From an uncultured Sutterella sp. (GTDB taxonomy: Bacteria; Pseudomonadota; Gammaproteobacteria; Burkholderiales; Burkholderiaceae_F): a stretch of 32,663 nucleotides of DNA. The notes beneath the pieces are model-generated. The model saw only the letters and a list, made by a program, of their open reading frames with translations. It did not search any database and had not been told where the DNA came from. Positions 6,960-14,904 of this stretch are shown one piece after another (within the stretch, counting starts at the first letter, position 1; each line of letters starts with the position of its first letter). The position numbers and the translations under genes were made by a program. The stretch covers positions 1 to 32,663 of the forward strand of contig CAAGAT010000033.1 in the NCBI GenBank assembly GCA_900767875.1. Direction: 5' to 3'.

Positions 6960-9275
6960 ATGACCGAACTGACGATTGACGTGACCCGCGCCATTGAGGC
7001 GCGCATTGCCAAGGCCGTCGGCGCCCGCGCCGAACAGGTGCGCGCCGCCGTGGCGCTGCTCGATGAGGGCGCCACCGTGCCCTTCATCGCCCGCTACCGT
7101 AAGGAAGCCACGGGCGGTTTGGACGACACGCAGCTGCGCGACCTGCAGGAGCAACTCATCTACCAGCGCGAGCTCGAAGAGCGGCGCTCGGCCATCCTCG
7201 AAGCGCTCACGCAGTCGGGCAAGCTCACCGAGGAACTTGAGCGCGAACTGCGTCAGGCCGACACCAAGCAACGCCTCGAAGACCTGTATCTGCCCTATAA
7301 GCCCAAGCGCCGGACCCGCGCACAGATCGCCCGCGAGGCGGGCCTTGCGCCCCTGGCCGACAAGCTTCCGGCAGATCCGACGCTCGACCCGGAGACCGAG
7401 GCGGCCGCTTTCGTGAACGCCGACAAGGGCGTGGCCGACGCGCGTGCGGCCCTGGACGGGGCCCGCGACATTCTGGCCGAAGTCTTTTTCGAAGACGCCG
7501 ACATGCTCGAAGAGCTGCGCGCCTTCCTCTGGAAGAAGGCCTACCTCGTGAGCAAGGTGGTGCCGGAAAAGGAAAACGATCCGGAAGCGGCCAAGTACCG
7601 CGACTACTTTGACCACGACGAACCGCTTGAAGACGTGCCCTCGCACCGCGCCCTGGCCGTGTTCCGCGGCCGTCAGGAAGGCATTCTCACCGTCAAGGTG
7701 CTGCTCACCGAAGAGGAGGAGGCCCTGCCCGTTCACCCCTGCCAGACGATCATCGCCCGCCGACATGGTCTGGAAAACCTCGGCCGCGCGGCCGACGCGT
7801 GGCTGGCGGGCGTCGTGCGCTGGTGCTGGCGCGTCAAGTGTCTGGCCTCGGTCGAGGGCGACCTTTTGAACCGCCTGCGCGAGCGGGCCGAAAACGAAGC
7901 CATCGGCGTGTTCGGCACCAACCTCAAGGATCTGTTGCTGGCCGCTCCGGCCGGGCACAAGGGGGTGATTGGTCTGGATCCGGGCATCCGAACGGGCGTG
8001 AAGGTGGCGGTGATTTCCGACACGGGCGCCGTGTTGGCCACCACCGTCATTTATCCGCACGAGCCGCGCCGCGACTGGGAAGGCTCGATCCGCACCCTGG
8101 CGGATCTGGCCCGCCGCTTTGGCTCCAAGCTCATTTCCATCGGCAACGGCACCGCCAGTCGCGAAACCGACAAGCTTGCGGCCGATCTGATCGAGCGGCA
8201 TCCGGAGCTGGACCTCACCAAGGTCGTGGTGAGCGAAGCGGGTGCCTCGGTGTATTCGGCCTCGGCCTCGGCGGCCGCCGAACTGCCCGATTTGGACGTC
8301 AGCTACCGCGGCGCCGTCTCGATTGCGCGCCGTCTGCAGGATCCGCTGGCCGAACTCGTCAAGATCGACCCCAAGGCGATCGGCGTGGGTCAGTACCAGC
8401 ACGACGTCAATCAGATCGAACTGGCGCGCAAGCTCGACGCGGTGGTCGAAGACTGCGTCAACGCCGTCGGCGTGGACGTGAACACGGCCTCGGCCGCGCT
8501 GCTCACGCGCGTGGCGGGCCTAACGTCCCTTCAGGCCAAGTCGATCGTGAGCTGGCGCGAGCAAAACGGCGCCTTTGCGGCGCGCCGCAAGCTCTTGGAC
8601 GTGCCGCGCCTCGGGCCCAAGACCTTTGAGCAGGCCGCGGGCTTTTTGCGCATTCCGGGCGCGGACGATCCGCTCGACGCCTCGGGCGTGCACCCCGAAG
8701 CCTACCCGGTGGTGCAGCGCATCGTTGAAAAGACGGGCCTGAGCGTCAAGGAGCTCATCGGCAACCATGCCGTTTTAAGTCGCCTTAAGGCCGCCGACTA
8801 CACCGACGAGCAGTTCGGTCTGCCCACCGTGACCGACATTCTCAAGGAACTCGAAAAGCCCGGGCGCGACCCGCGTCCCGAATTCAAAACCGCCAAGTTC
8901 CAGGAAGGCGTGCATGAAATCGCCGATCTGACCGTCGGCATGGTGCTCGAGGGCGTTGTCTCGAACGTGGCCGCCTTCGGCGCCTTTGTGGACATCGGCG
9001 TGCATCAGGACGGCCTCGTGCACGTCTCCGAACTCGCGGATCGCTTCGTGCGCGACCCGCGCGAAGTCGTCAAGGTCGGCGACATCGTCAAGGTGCGCGT
9101 CGTCGACGTGGATGCGGCCCGCCGGCGCATCGGCCTGTCGATGCGAAAGGGCGGCAAGAGCGATCGGCCGTCCGCGCCCAAGAGCGGCATGCCCGGCAAA
9201 AAGAGCGCACGCCCGTCGGCTCCCGCGGGCGGGGCCATGGCCGCGGCCTTTGCGGGCCTCAAACTCAACCGATAA
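6960..9275 (+). CDS. tex: Tex-family RNA-binding transcription accessory protein
   Basis: A 771-residue protein of normal Tex length. The helical N-terminal region contains ATVPFIARYRKEATGGLDD, a hallmark of the family. A YqgF/RNase H-like domain follows from about residue 335 (GLDPGIRTGVKVAVI), then helix-hairpin-helix repeats (VGVDVNTASAALLTRVAGL, about 500-570) and a C-terminal S1 domain (about 660-725, GMVLEGVVSNVAAFGAFVDIG), ending in a Lys/Pro/Ala-rich tail. Tex binds nucleic acid and influences transcription. The ATG at 6960 fits the family's N-terminus, but no Shine-Dalgarno sequence precedes it and a terminator T-run ends at 6948, so its promoter placement is odd. A terminator follows at 9299-9335. 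Confidence 0.95.
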   Translation: MTELTIDVTRAIEARIAKAVGARAEQVRAAVALLDEGATVPFIARYRKEATGGLDDTQLRDLQEQLIYQRELEERRSAILEALTQSGKLTEELERELRQADTKQRLEDLYLPYKPKRRTRAQIAREAGLAPLADKLPADPTLDPETEAAAFVNADKGVADARAALDGARDILAEVFFEDADMLEELRAFLWKKAYLVSKVVPEKENDPEAAKYRDYFDHDEPLEDVPSHRALAVFRGRQEGILTVKVLLTEEEEALPVHPCQTIIARRHGLENLGRAADAWLAGVVRWCWRVKCLASVEGDLLNRLRERAENEAIGVFGTNLKDLLLAAPAGHKGVIGLDPGIRTGVKVAVISDTGAVLATTVIYPHEPRRDWEGSIRTLADLARRFGSKLISIGNGTASRETDKLAADLIERHPELDLTKVVVSEAGASVYSASASAAAELPDLDVSYRGAVSIARRLQDPLAELVKIDPKAIGVGQYQHDVNQIELARKLDAVVEDCVNAVGVDVNTASAALLTRVAGLTSLQAKSIVSWREQNGAFAARRKLLDVPRLGPKTFEQAAGFLRIPGADDPLDASGVHPEAYPVVQRIVEKTGLSVKELIGNHAVLSRLKAADYTDEQFGLPTVTDILKELEKPGRDPRPEFKTAKFQEGVHEIADLTVGMVLEGVVSNVAAFGAFVDIGVHQDGLVHVSELADRFVRDPREVVKVGDIVKVRVVDVDAARRRIGLSMRKGGKSDRPSAPKSGMPGKKSARPSAPAGGAMAAAFAGLKLNR

Positions 9276-9298
9276 GACTCGGGATTTCCGGCCGTTTG

Positions 9299-9335
9299 GA
9301 GGGGACGGTTTGCCGCACGGCGCCGTCCTCTTTGG
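9299..9335 (+). terminator. Terminator after tex
   Basis: GAGGGGACGG (9299-9308) pairs with CCGTCCTC (9323-9330) with one bulged G. Inside it is a GCCG-CA-CGGC stem, and TTT follows. It lies 24 nt after the tex stop codon. Confidence 0.55.
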
Positions 9336-9409
9336 GCGGGCGGCGGGCAGGCGTCGGCGATCTGGGATAAAGTACGCCTATCAGTGGTTTGTCTTAGGAG
9401 GAAACGTCC

Positions 9410-10678
9410 ATGGATTCCAAACAGCTGCCGCCGGTTCTGGCGCACGTGACGGCTGCGGCCGATGCGCTTTCGGCCTACCCCGTCGTCAAGGACGCGATCG
9501 CGGCGATTTTGCGTGACGAAAAGCTCACGCTCGCCGACCAGATCGGCATCACCGAGGTGGAGGCTCCGCCCTTTCACGAAGAGGTCCGCGCCAAGGAATT
9601 GGTGCGCCGCTTCGAAGCGCTCGGCCTGACGGGCGTTTTCATCGACCCCGAAGGCAATGTGATCGCACGCCGTGCCGGCACCGGCAACGGCCCCACGCTC
9701 GTGCTCGGCGCCCATCTTGATACGGTCTTTCCGGAGGGCACCGACGTGAAGGTGCGTGAGGAAAACGGCATTTACCACGCCCCGGGCATCAGCGACGACG
9801 CCCGCGGTCTGGCGGTGATTCTGCAGGTGCTGCGCACGCTGCAGGAACAGAAAATCGAAACGGTGGGCGACATCTGCTTCGTGTGCACCGTCGGCGAAGA
9901 GGGCAACGGCGATCTGCGCGGCTCCAAGTATCTGTTCCACAAGTCGGGCATGGCTATCGACGGCTTCATTTCCGTCGACGGCGTCGACCCGGGGCGCCTG
10001 CTGTGTGCCGCCACGGGCTCCAAGCGCTACCGCGTGCACTTTGACGGCCCGGGCGGCCACTCCTGGAAGAACTTCGGCAACGCCTCGGCCATTCACGCCA
10101 TGGGCCGGGCCATCGCCAAGATCGCCGACGTGCGCCCCTGCGAAGATCCCCGCACGACCTTTACCTGCGGCACGATCGCCGGCGGCACGACCGTCAACTC
10201 GATTGCCGCGCACTGCGAGATGGAACTTGATATGCGCAGCGCCGGCGGCAAGGAGCTCGACGAAATCGAAGCGCAGATCCTGCCGCTGATCCGTCAGGCC
10301 TGCGATGAGGAAAACGCACGCTGGGGCGCGCAGGGCGAAGAGGCCGTCAAGCTCACGCTCGAGCCCATCGGGCACCGCCCGGGCGGCAAGCAGTCCGACG
10401 AGGTGAGCGTGCTGCAGGCCGCACGCGCCGCCATGGGCGAGCTCGGCATTGAACTCAAAAAGTACACGGCCGCCTCGACCGACCACAACATCGCCGTCTC
10501 CTGCGGCGTGCCGGCCACCACCCTGGGCGGCGGCGGCGCCGAAGGGCACAACCACAACGTCAGGGAGTGGTACGACCCCAAGGACGGGTATCTGGGCGCG
10601 CAATTGGCGTTCCTGACGGCCCTGATTTTGGTCGGCATGAAGGGCGTGACCGAGCCCGTGCTCGTCAAGCGCGCCTAA
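9410..10678 (+). CDS. M20-family metallopeptidase (PepT/YqjE-like)
   Basis: A 422-residue zinc peptidase. The di-metal centre is visible: H102 and D104 in GAHLDT, the bridging aspartate D129 in GISDDARG, the E163-E164 pair in VGEEGNGD, D190 in FISVDG, and a C-terminal histidine in GGGAEGHNHN. The lid/dimerisation domain begins near GPGGHSW (about 213-219). The layout fits the tripeptidase T-like M20 subgroup, which works in the cytoplasm on small peptides; the exact substrate is unknown. The start at 9410 has a strong TAGGAGGAA. The 134-nt gap after tex carries a terminator, so the gene probably has its own promoter. A small AAGGCG-CTAA-CGCCTT hairpin (10690-10705) follows the stop. Confidence 0.88.
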   Translation: MDSKQLPPVLAHVTAAADALSAYPVVKDAIAAILRDEKLTLADQIGITEVEAPPFHEEVRAKELVRRFEALGLTGVFIDPEGNVIARRAGTGNGPTLVLGAHLDTVFPEGTDVKVREENGIYHAPGISDDARGLAVILQVLRTLQEQKIETVGDICFVCTVGEEGNGDLRGSKYLFHKSGMAIDGFISVDGVDPGRLLCAATGSKRYRVHFDGPGGHSWKNFGNASAIHAMGRAIAKIADVRPCEDPRTTFTCGTIAGGTTVNSIAAHCEMELDMRSAGGKELDEIEAQILPLIRQACDEENARWGAQGEEAVKLTLEPIGHRPGGKQSDEVSVLQAARAAMGELGIELKKYTAASTDHNIAVSCGVPATTLGGGGAEGHNHNVREWYDPKDGYLGAQLAFLTALILVGMKGVTEPVLVKRA

Positions 10679-10788
10679 GGCCCTTTCAAAAGGCGCTAAC
10701 GCCTTGATCAAGCCTGAAAAAGCTGCCCTTTTCGGTGGCAGGAAAGGCGGAAATAGGCGAAAATAGCGCACCTTGTCATTTGAGGACG

Positions 10789-10860
10789 CGGCCCGTTCGG
10801 AAACTTCCCCGACGAAGTTTCCCGGCGGGCCGTTGTCTGCGTGCGCGAAACGTTTCGCGC
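10789..10860 (+). promoter_or_regulatory. Structured leader and perfect palindrome upstream of prfC
   Basis: A nested hairpin lies at 10789-10832: outer arms CGGCCCG / CGGGCCG and inner arms GAAACTTC (10800-10807) / GAAGTTTC (10814-10821). Eleven bases later is a perfect 18-bp palindrome, GCGCGAAACGTTTCGCGC (10843-10860). Its core GAAACGTTTC resembles operators of LacI-family regulators such as PurR. The elements lie 27-98 nt before the prfC ATG. The function is unproven; an operator, an mRNA structure or the preceding gene's terminator are all possible. Confidence 0.55.
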
Positions 10861-10886
10861 CGACCTACACCAACACAATCGCATTC

Positions 10887-12485
10887 ATGTCCAAGCAAGC
10901 GCTTTTACGCGAAGTGCGCCGACGCCGCACCTTCGCCATCATTTCCCACCCCGACGCGGGTAAAACGACTTTGACCGAAAAGCTGCTGCTTTTCGGCGGC
11001 GCCATTCAGATGGCCGGTGCCGTCAAGGGCCGCAAGGCCGCCCGTCACGCCACGAGTGACTGGATGGAAGTGGAAAAGCAGCGCGGCATCTCGGTCACGA
11101 GCTCGGTGATGCAGTTCGAGTACAAGGACCACATCGTCAACTTGCTCGACACCCCGGGGCATGAGGACTTCTCGGAAGACACCTACCGAGTGCTCACGGC
11201 CGTCGACGCAGCCGTGATGGTGATCGATGCGGCCAAGGGTGTGGAAGCGCAGACCATCAAGCTTTTGAACGTCTGCCGCATGCGCAACACGCCCATCATC
11301 ACGTTCATCAACAAGCTGGACCGTGAAGTGCGCGATCCGCTGGACCTGCTGGGCGAAATCGAAAACGTGCTCAAGCTGCAGTGCGTGCCCATCACCTGGC
11401 CCATCGGCATGGGCAAGACCTTCCGCGGCGTCTTTAACCTGCGCAAGAACCATCTCGTGCGCTTTGCGCCGGGCACCGAAAAGCTCGCCAAGGAAACCGA
11501 GCTCATCGAGGGGCTGGACAATCCGCGCCTGGACGAACTCTTTCCGATGGAAATGCCCCCCGTGCGCGAAGCCGTCGAACTCGTTGAGGGCGCCACGGAA
11601 CCCTTCTCGCTCGAGGCGTTTTTGGCGGGCAAGCAAAGCCCGGTGTTCTTCGGTTCGGGTGTGAACAACTTCGGCGTCGAGGACGTGCTCGAAGCCCTGA
11701 TCGAATGGGCGCCCGAGCCGCAGTCGCGCGACGCGGGCTCCCGCACGGTCGATCCCTTGGAAGAGCCCTTTACCGGGTTTGTGTTCAAGATCCAGGCCAA
11801 TATGGATCCGCGTCACCGCGACCGCATTGCCTTTTTCCGCGTCTGCTCGGGCGTGTATCAGCCCGGCATGAAGGTGCAGCACGTGCGCGAAGGGCGCGAA
11901 ATGAAGATCGCCAACGCGCTGACCTTTATGGCCAACGAGCGCGTGCACATGCAGGAAGCCTACGCGGGCGACATCATCGGCATCTACAACCACGGCCAGC
12001 TGCACATCGGCGATACGCTCACCGAAGGCGAAAAGCTCGGCTTTACGGGCATTCCGTACTTTGCGCCCGAACTGTTCCGCTCGGCGCGCGCCCGCGATCC
12101 CTTAAAGGGCAAGCAGCTGCACCAGGGCCTGAAGGAACTCGGCGAAGAGGGTGCCATTCAGGTCTTTGAAGGCGAATTCGGCAATCTGATGCTCGGCGCC
12201 GTCGGCCAGCTGCAGTTTGAAATCGTCGCGCAGCGCCTGGCGACCGAATACAAGGTCGACGCCATTTACGAATCCACCGACGTGTCCACGGCCCGCTGGC
12301 TCGTGTTCCCGGACGAAAACACCAAGAAGGACTTCTGCGACGAGCAGTCCAATCGCCTGGCGCGCGACAGCGAAGGCAACATCTGCTACATGGCCACGAG
12401 CATCTACAACCTGATGACCACGCAGAAACACTGGCCGCAGGTGCAGTTCCTCACCACGCGCGAGCAGGGCCAGAAGTTCGAGTAA
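10887..12485 (+). CDS. prfC: Peptide chain release factor 3
   Basis: A 532-residue translational GTPase. G-domain motifs are intact: HPDAGKTT (21-28), the RGISVTSS switch I region, DTPGHEDF, and NKLD. The EF-Tu-like domain II and RF3 C-terminal domain follow (LGAVGQLQFEIVAQRL). RF3 recycles RF1/RF2 from the ribosome after peptide release. The ATG at 10887 gives the usual start, MSKQALLREVRRRRTFAIIS. The frame is open further upstream to a TTG at 10773, but that would translate the hairpin region and lacks homology. No Shine-Dalgarno sequence precedes ATG 10887, so initiation may be weak or regulated. The next gene begins 16 nt downstream. Confidence 0.95.
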   Translation: MSKQALLREVRRRRTFAIISHPDAGKTTLTEKLLLFGGAIQMAGAVKGRKAARHATSDWMEVEKQRGISVTSSVMQFEYKDHIVNLLDTPGHEDFSEDTYRVLTAVDAAVMVIDAAKGVEAQTIKLLNVCRMRNTPIITFINKLDREVRDPLDLLGEIENVLKLQCVPITWPIGMGKTFRGVFNLRKNHLVRFAPGTEKLAKETELIEGLDNPRLDELFPMEMPPVREAVELVEGATEPFSLEAFLAGKQSPVFFGSGVNNFGVEDVLEALIEWAPEPQSRDAGSRTVDPLEEPFTGFVFKIQANMDPRHRDRIAFFRVCSGVYQPGMKVQHVREGREMKIANALTFMANERVHMQEAYAGDIIGIYNHGQLHIGDTLTEGEKLGFTGIPYFAPELFRSARARDPLKGKQLHQGLKELGEEGAIQVFEGEFGNLMLGAVGQLQFEIVAQRLATEYKVDAIYESTDVSTARWLVFPDENTKKDFCDEQSNRLARDSEGNICYMATSIYNLMTTQKHWPQVQFLTTREQGQKFE

Positions 12486-12501
12486 AAGGGAAGTGGGTCA
12501 G

Positions 12502-13719
12502 ATGAACGCAACCGAGGAAAAACTCACGATCCGGCGCGCCACGCGTGCGGACGCCCAAACCCTGGCGGACATTGAGGCGGCATGTTTTCCGCCCGCCGAG
12601 GCCGCCAGCCTCGAGCGCATCGCCGCTCGACTCGACGTTTTTGCCGATCACTTTCTGGTGCTTGAGCGCGACGGCAAGGCCGTGGGCTTTATCGACGGCA
12701 TGGTCACCGAGGACCCCTACATCGAGGACGTGATGTTTGAAAAGGCCGACATGCATCGGCCCGAGGGTCCCTGGCAGAGCATCTTTGGCCTGAATGTGCT
12801 GCCCGCCTACCGTCGCCGCGGCTACGCCGGGCGCCTGATTCGCGCCCTCGTTGAGCAGGCGCGCCAAGAGGGGCGGCGCGGCGTGACCTTGACCTGCAAG
12901 GAGGCGCTGCTGCACTACTACGCCTCCTTCGGTTTTGTGCCGCTCGGATTGTCCGAGTCGCAACACGGCGGGGCGCGCTGGTACGACATGGTGCTCGAAT
13001 TCAAGCCTGAAATCGCGGTGCACACGCCCGTCAAAGCGGTCTTTTTTGATCTGGACGGCACGCTCATCGACTCGGTGCCCACCTTGACCGAAGCCGTCAA
13101 CCGCGTGATGCGCCGCGAGGGCCTGCACGACTTTACCGAGGCCGAAGTGACCGTGATGATCGGCAAGGGCGCCCGCGTGCTCATCGAGCGCGTCTGCGCC
13201 GCCCAGGGCCTTGAGGCCACGCCCGAGAACGTCGAGCGATTGATGGGCGACTATGCCGAAGCGATGATGAGCGAGGGGCTGCCGAGCGAGCGCTTTTTCC
13301 CGGGAGCGCGTGAGGCGGTGGCTGCGCTGCATGCGGCCGGCATCAAGACGGTGCTCGTCACCAACAAGATGCGCGTGCTCACCGAGTATTTCCTCAAAAA
13401 TACGGGACTGGGCGCCGGCCTCGATGCGCTCGTGGCCGCCGACGACACGCCCCATCCCAAGCCCGCCCCCGACATGCTGCTGCTGGCCTGCCGCAAGACG
13501 GGCGTGACGCCCGAAGAGGCCGTCATGGTGGGCGACTCGGAAAACGACGCCTTGGCGGCTCGAGCGGCGGGCACCCGCGCGATGCTCGTCAACTGCGGCT
13601 ACAACGGCAACGTGCCGATGGTGCGCTGGGCCAAGGAAAACGGATTCCCGCTCGTCTTTGACGACGTGGCCGGGGTCCGGGACTACATCTTTGCCTGTCA
13701 GGGGCTCTTCGTGAAGTAA
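12502..13719 (+). CDS. Fusion of a GNAT acetyltransferase and a HAD-family phosphatase
   Basis: A 405-residue two-domain protein. Residues 1-165 are a GNAT N-acetyltransferase: the acetyl-CoA loop is NVLPAYRRRGYAGRLI (around 98-113), and HYYASFGFVPLG is the usual C-terminal strand. Residues 177-405 are a HAD hydrolase of the phosphoglycolate phosphatase type: FFDLDGTLIDS (nucleophile D183, acid/base D185), VTNK (motif II), PKPAPDML (motif III lysine) and MVGDSENDALAARAAG (motif IV). Each part is of full length, so this is a fusion rather than two damaged genes. The ATG at 12502 has AGGGAAG at good spacing; a GTG at 12493 is the alternative. It probably shares a transcript with prfC. Acceptor and phosphate substrate are unknown. 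Confidence 0.85.
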   Translation: MNATEEKLTIRRATRADAQTLADIEAACFPPAEAASLERIAARLDVFADHFLVLERDGKAVGFIDGMVTEDPYIEDVMFEKADMHRPEGPWQSIFGLNVLPAYRRRGYAGRLIRALVEQARQEGRRGVTLTCKEALLHYYASFGFVPLGLSESQHGGARWYDMVLEFKPEIAVHTPVKAVFFDLDGTLIDSVPTLTEAVNRVMRREGLHDFTEAEVTVMIGKGARVLIERVCAAQGLEATPENVERLMGDYAEAMMSEGLPSERFFPGAREAVAALHAAGIKTVLVTNKMRVLTEYFLKNTGLGAGLDALVAADDTPHPKPAPDMLLLACRKTGVTPEEAVMVGDSENDALAARAAGTRAMLVNCGYNGNVPMVRWAKENGFPLVFDDVAGVRDYIFACQGLFVK

Positions 13720-13721
13720 CG

Positions 13722-13747
13722 AAAAAGCGCGCCGCGGCGCGCTTTTT
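13722..13747. terminator. Strong bidirectional terminator
   Basis: Perfect 12-bp arms AAAAAGCGCGCC and GGCGCGCTTTTT are separated by GC. The T-run on either strand lets it stop both the GNAT-HAD transcript and the converging hydE transcript. Confidence 0.92.
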
Positions 13748-13753
13748 GCTTCC

Positions 13754-14884
13754 TTAGTGCGGCGGCAGGCCGTTGCGGGTGCGGAAATGCACCGACGAGC
13801 CGTAGCGCCAGCGCCCGATTTCGCGGCCCGTGACGGCGATGAGCTCCTGCTCGAGCTGCACGTTGCTGTCGGCGTCCGACTCCGTGCCCTGCTTGTTGTC
13901 GTAGAGCTGGTAGCTTGCGCGCGTGCGCTGCGGCGTCACGTTGGGCATCATCACGTTGCAGCCCGACAGAACGCCGAGGGTGCGCCCGCCCGGCACCAGG
14001 GTTTCCAGAGCCGTGGCCGCGGCCATGTTGACCGTGGGCAGCGCCAGACGCGTGGCCGCGAGCATGTTGCGCGTGAGCGTGAGCAGTGCGGCCTTGTGCA
14101 TCATCCCGTCTTCGACCATGTCGCCGCCGTGGCTCACCAGATACGGTCCCATGCCGAGCATGTCCGCATCCAGGGACTCAAAGAGGCGAATGTCGCGCAC
14201 CAGATCCTCAAGGCTTTGCCCCGGAATGCCGATCATCACGCCCGTGCCGACCTGATAGCCGAGTTTGCGCAACAGCGCGAGGGACTCAAGGCGCGCTTCC
14301 CAGGTCTTTTGCGCGCCGCCCTTGCCCGAGTGCAGGTAGTCAAAGAGCCGGCGGTTGCTCGTTTCCACGCGCAGCAGATAGCGCAGCGCGCCGCGGTTGC
14401 CCGAGGCCTGCGCCCAGCGCTCGTAGGTTTCCTCGGTCTGCTCGCCGAAGCTCAGGGTCATGCCGCAGCCCTCGGGCAGGCCCTCTTCGACGCTCATGCG
14501 GTGCACGGCCGCCAAGGCCGACTCCACAAAGGCGATGAACTTTTCGTCCGTGCGCTCGCCCGCCTGCAGGGCGACCGAGCCGTAGCCCGCGCGCACCGCG
14601 TAGCGGGCGGCCTCGACGATCTCGTCTTGGCTGAGCGTATAGCGGCGGCAGTGGCGGTTGCCCTTGCGGATGCCGCAGTAGCGGCAGTCGTAGACGCAGT
14701 AGTTGCTGGTTTCAATCAGGCCGCGAAACCAGATCGCGTTGCCGTGCACGGCCGTGGTGCGGTCAAAGGCCTCGCGCCAGAGCCGAGCGCAGCAGGCCGG
14801 GTCCGTCAGAGACAAAAAGCCGAGCAGCTCCTCGTCGCTAAAGGAGCGTTTGGTCAGAATCGAGTCGAGCGTGCGCAGATCCAT
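13754..14884 (-). CDS. hydE: [FeFe] hydrogenase maturase HydE, radical SAM
   Basis: A 376-residue radical SAM enzyme. The cluster motif is C63-x3-C67-x2-C70 in NYCVYDCRYCGIRKGN, the HydE form of CxxxCxxC. The family features YGSVALQAGER, LRVETSNRRLFDYLHSG and GVMIGIPGQSLEDL follow and match HydE closely. HydE acts with HydG and HydF to build the diiron subsite of the H-cluster. The ATG at 14884 gives the expected N-terminus (MDLRTLDSILTKRSFS); the open frame upstream is not HydE-like. It lies 20 nt after hydF on the same strand, so the two are co-transcribed, and it ends at the bidirectional terminator. Confidence 0.95.
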   Translation of the reverse strand: MDLRTLDSILTKRSFSDEELLGFLSLTDPACCARLWREAFDRTTAVHGNAIWFRGLIETSNYCVYDCRYCGIRKGNRHCRRYTLSQDEIVEAARYAVRAGYGSVALQAGERTDEKFIAFVESALAAVHRMSVEEGLPEGCGMTLSFGEQTEETYERWAQASGNRGALRYLLRVETSNRRLFDYLHSGKGGAQKTWEARLESLALLRKLGYQVGTGVMIGIPGQSLEDLVRDIRLFESLDADMLGMGPYLVSHGGDMVEDGMMHKAALLTLTRNMLAATRLALPTVNMAAATALETLVPGGRTLGVLSGCNVMMPNVTPQRTRASYQLYDNKQGTESDADSNVQLEQELIAVTGREIGRWRYGSSVHFRTRNGLPPH

Positions 14885-14904
14885 GCGTGGGGTGTCCGAG
14901 TCGG

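Noticed and set aside
10706..10711. A second FNR site in the gap before prfC
   Set aside because: TTGATCAAG there has two half-sites with no 4-bp spacer, so it does not match FNR.
10773..10886. A longer RF3 starting at TTG 10773
   Set aside because: The extra 38 residues would be encoded through the hairpin and palindrome and do not resemble RF3; the family start fits ATG 10887.
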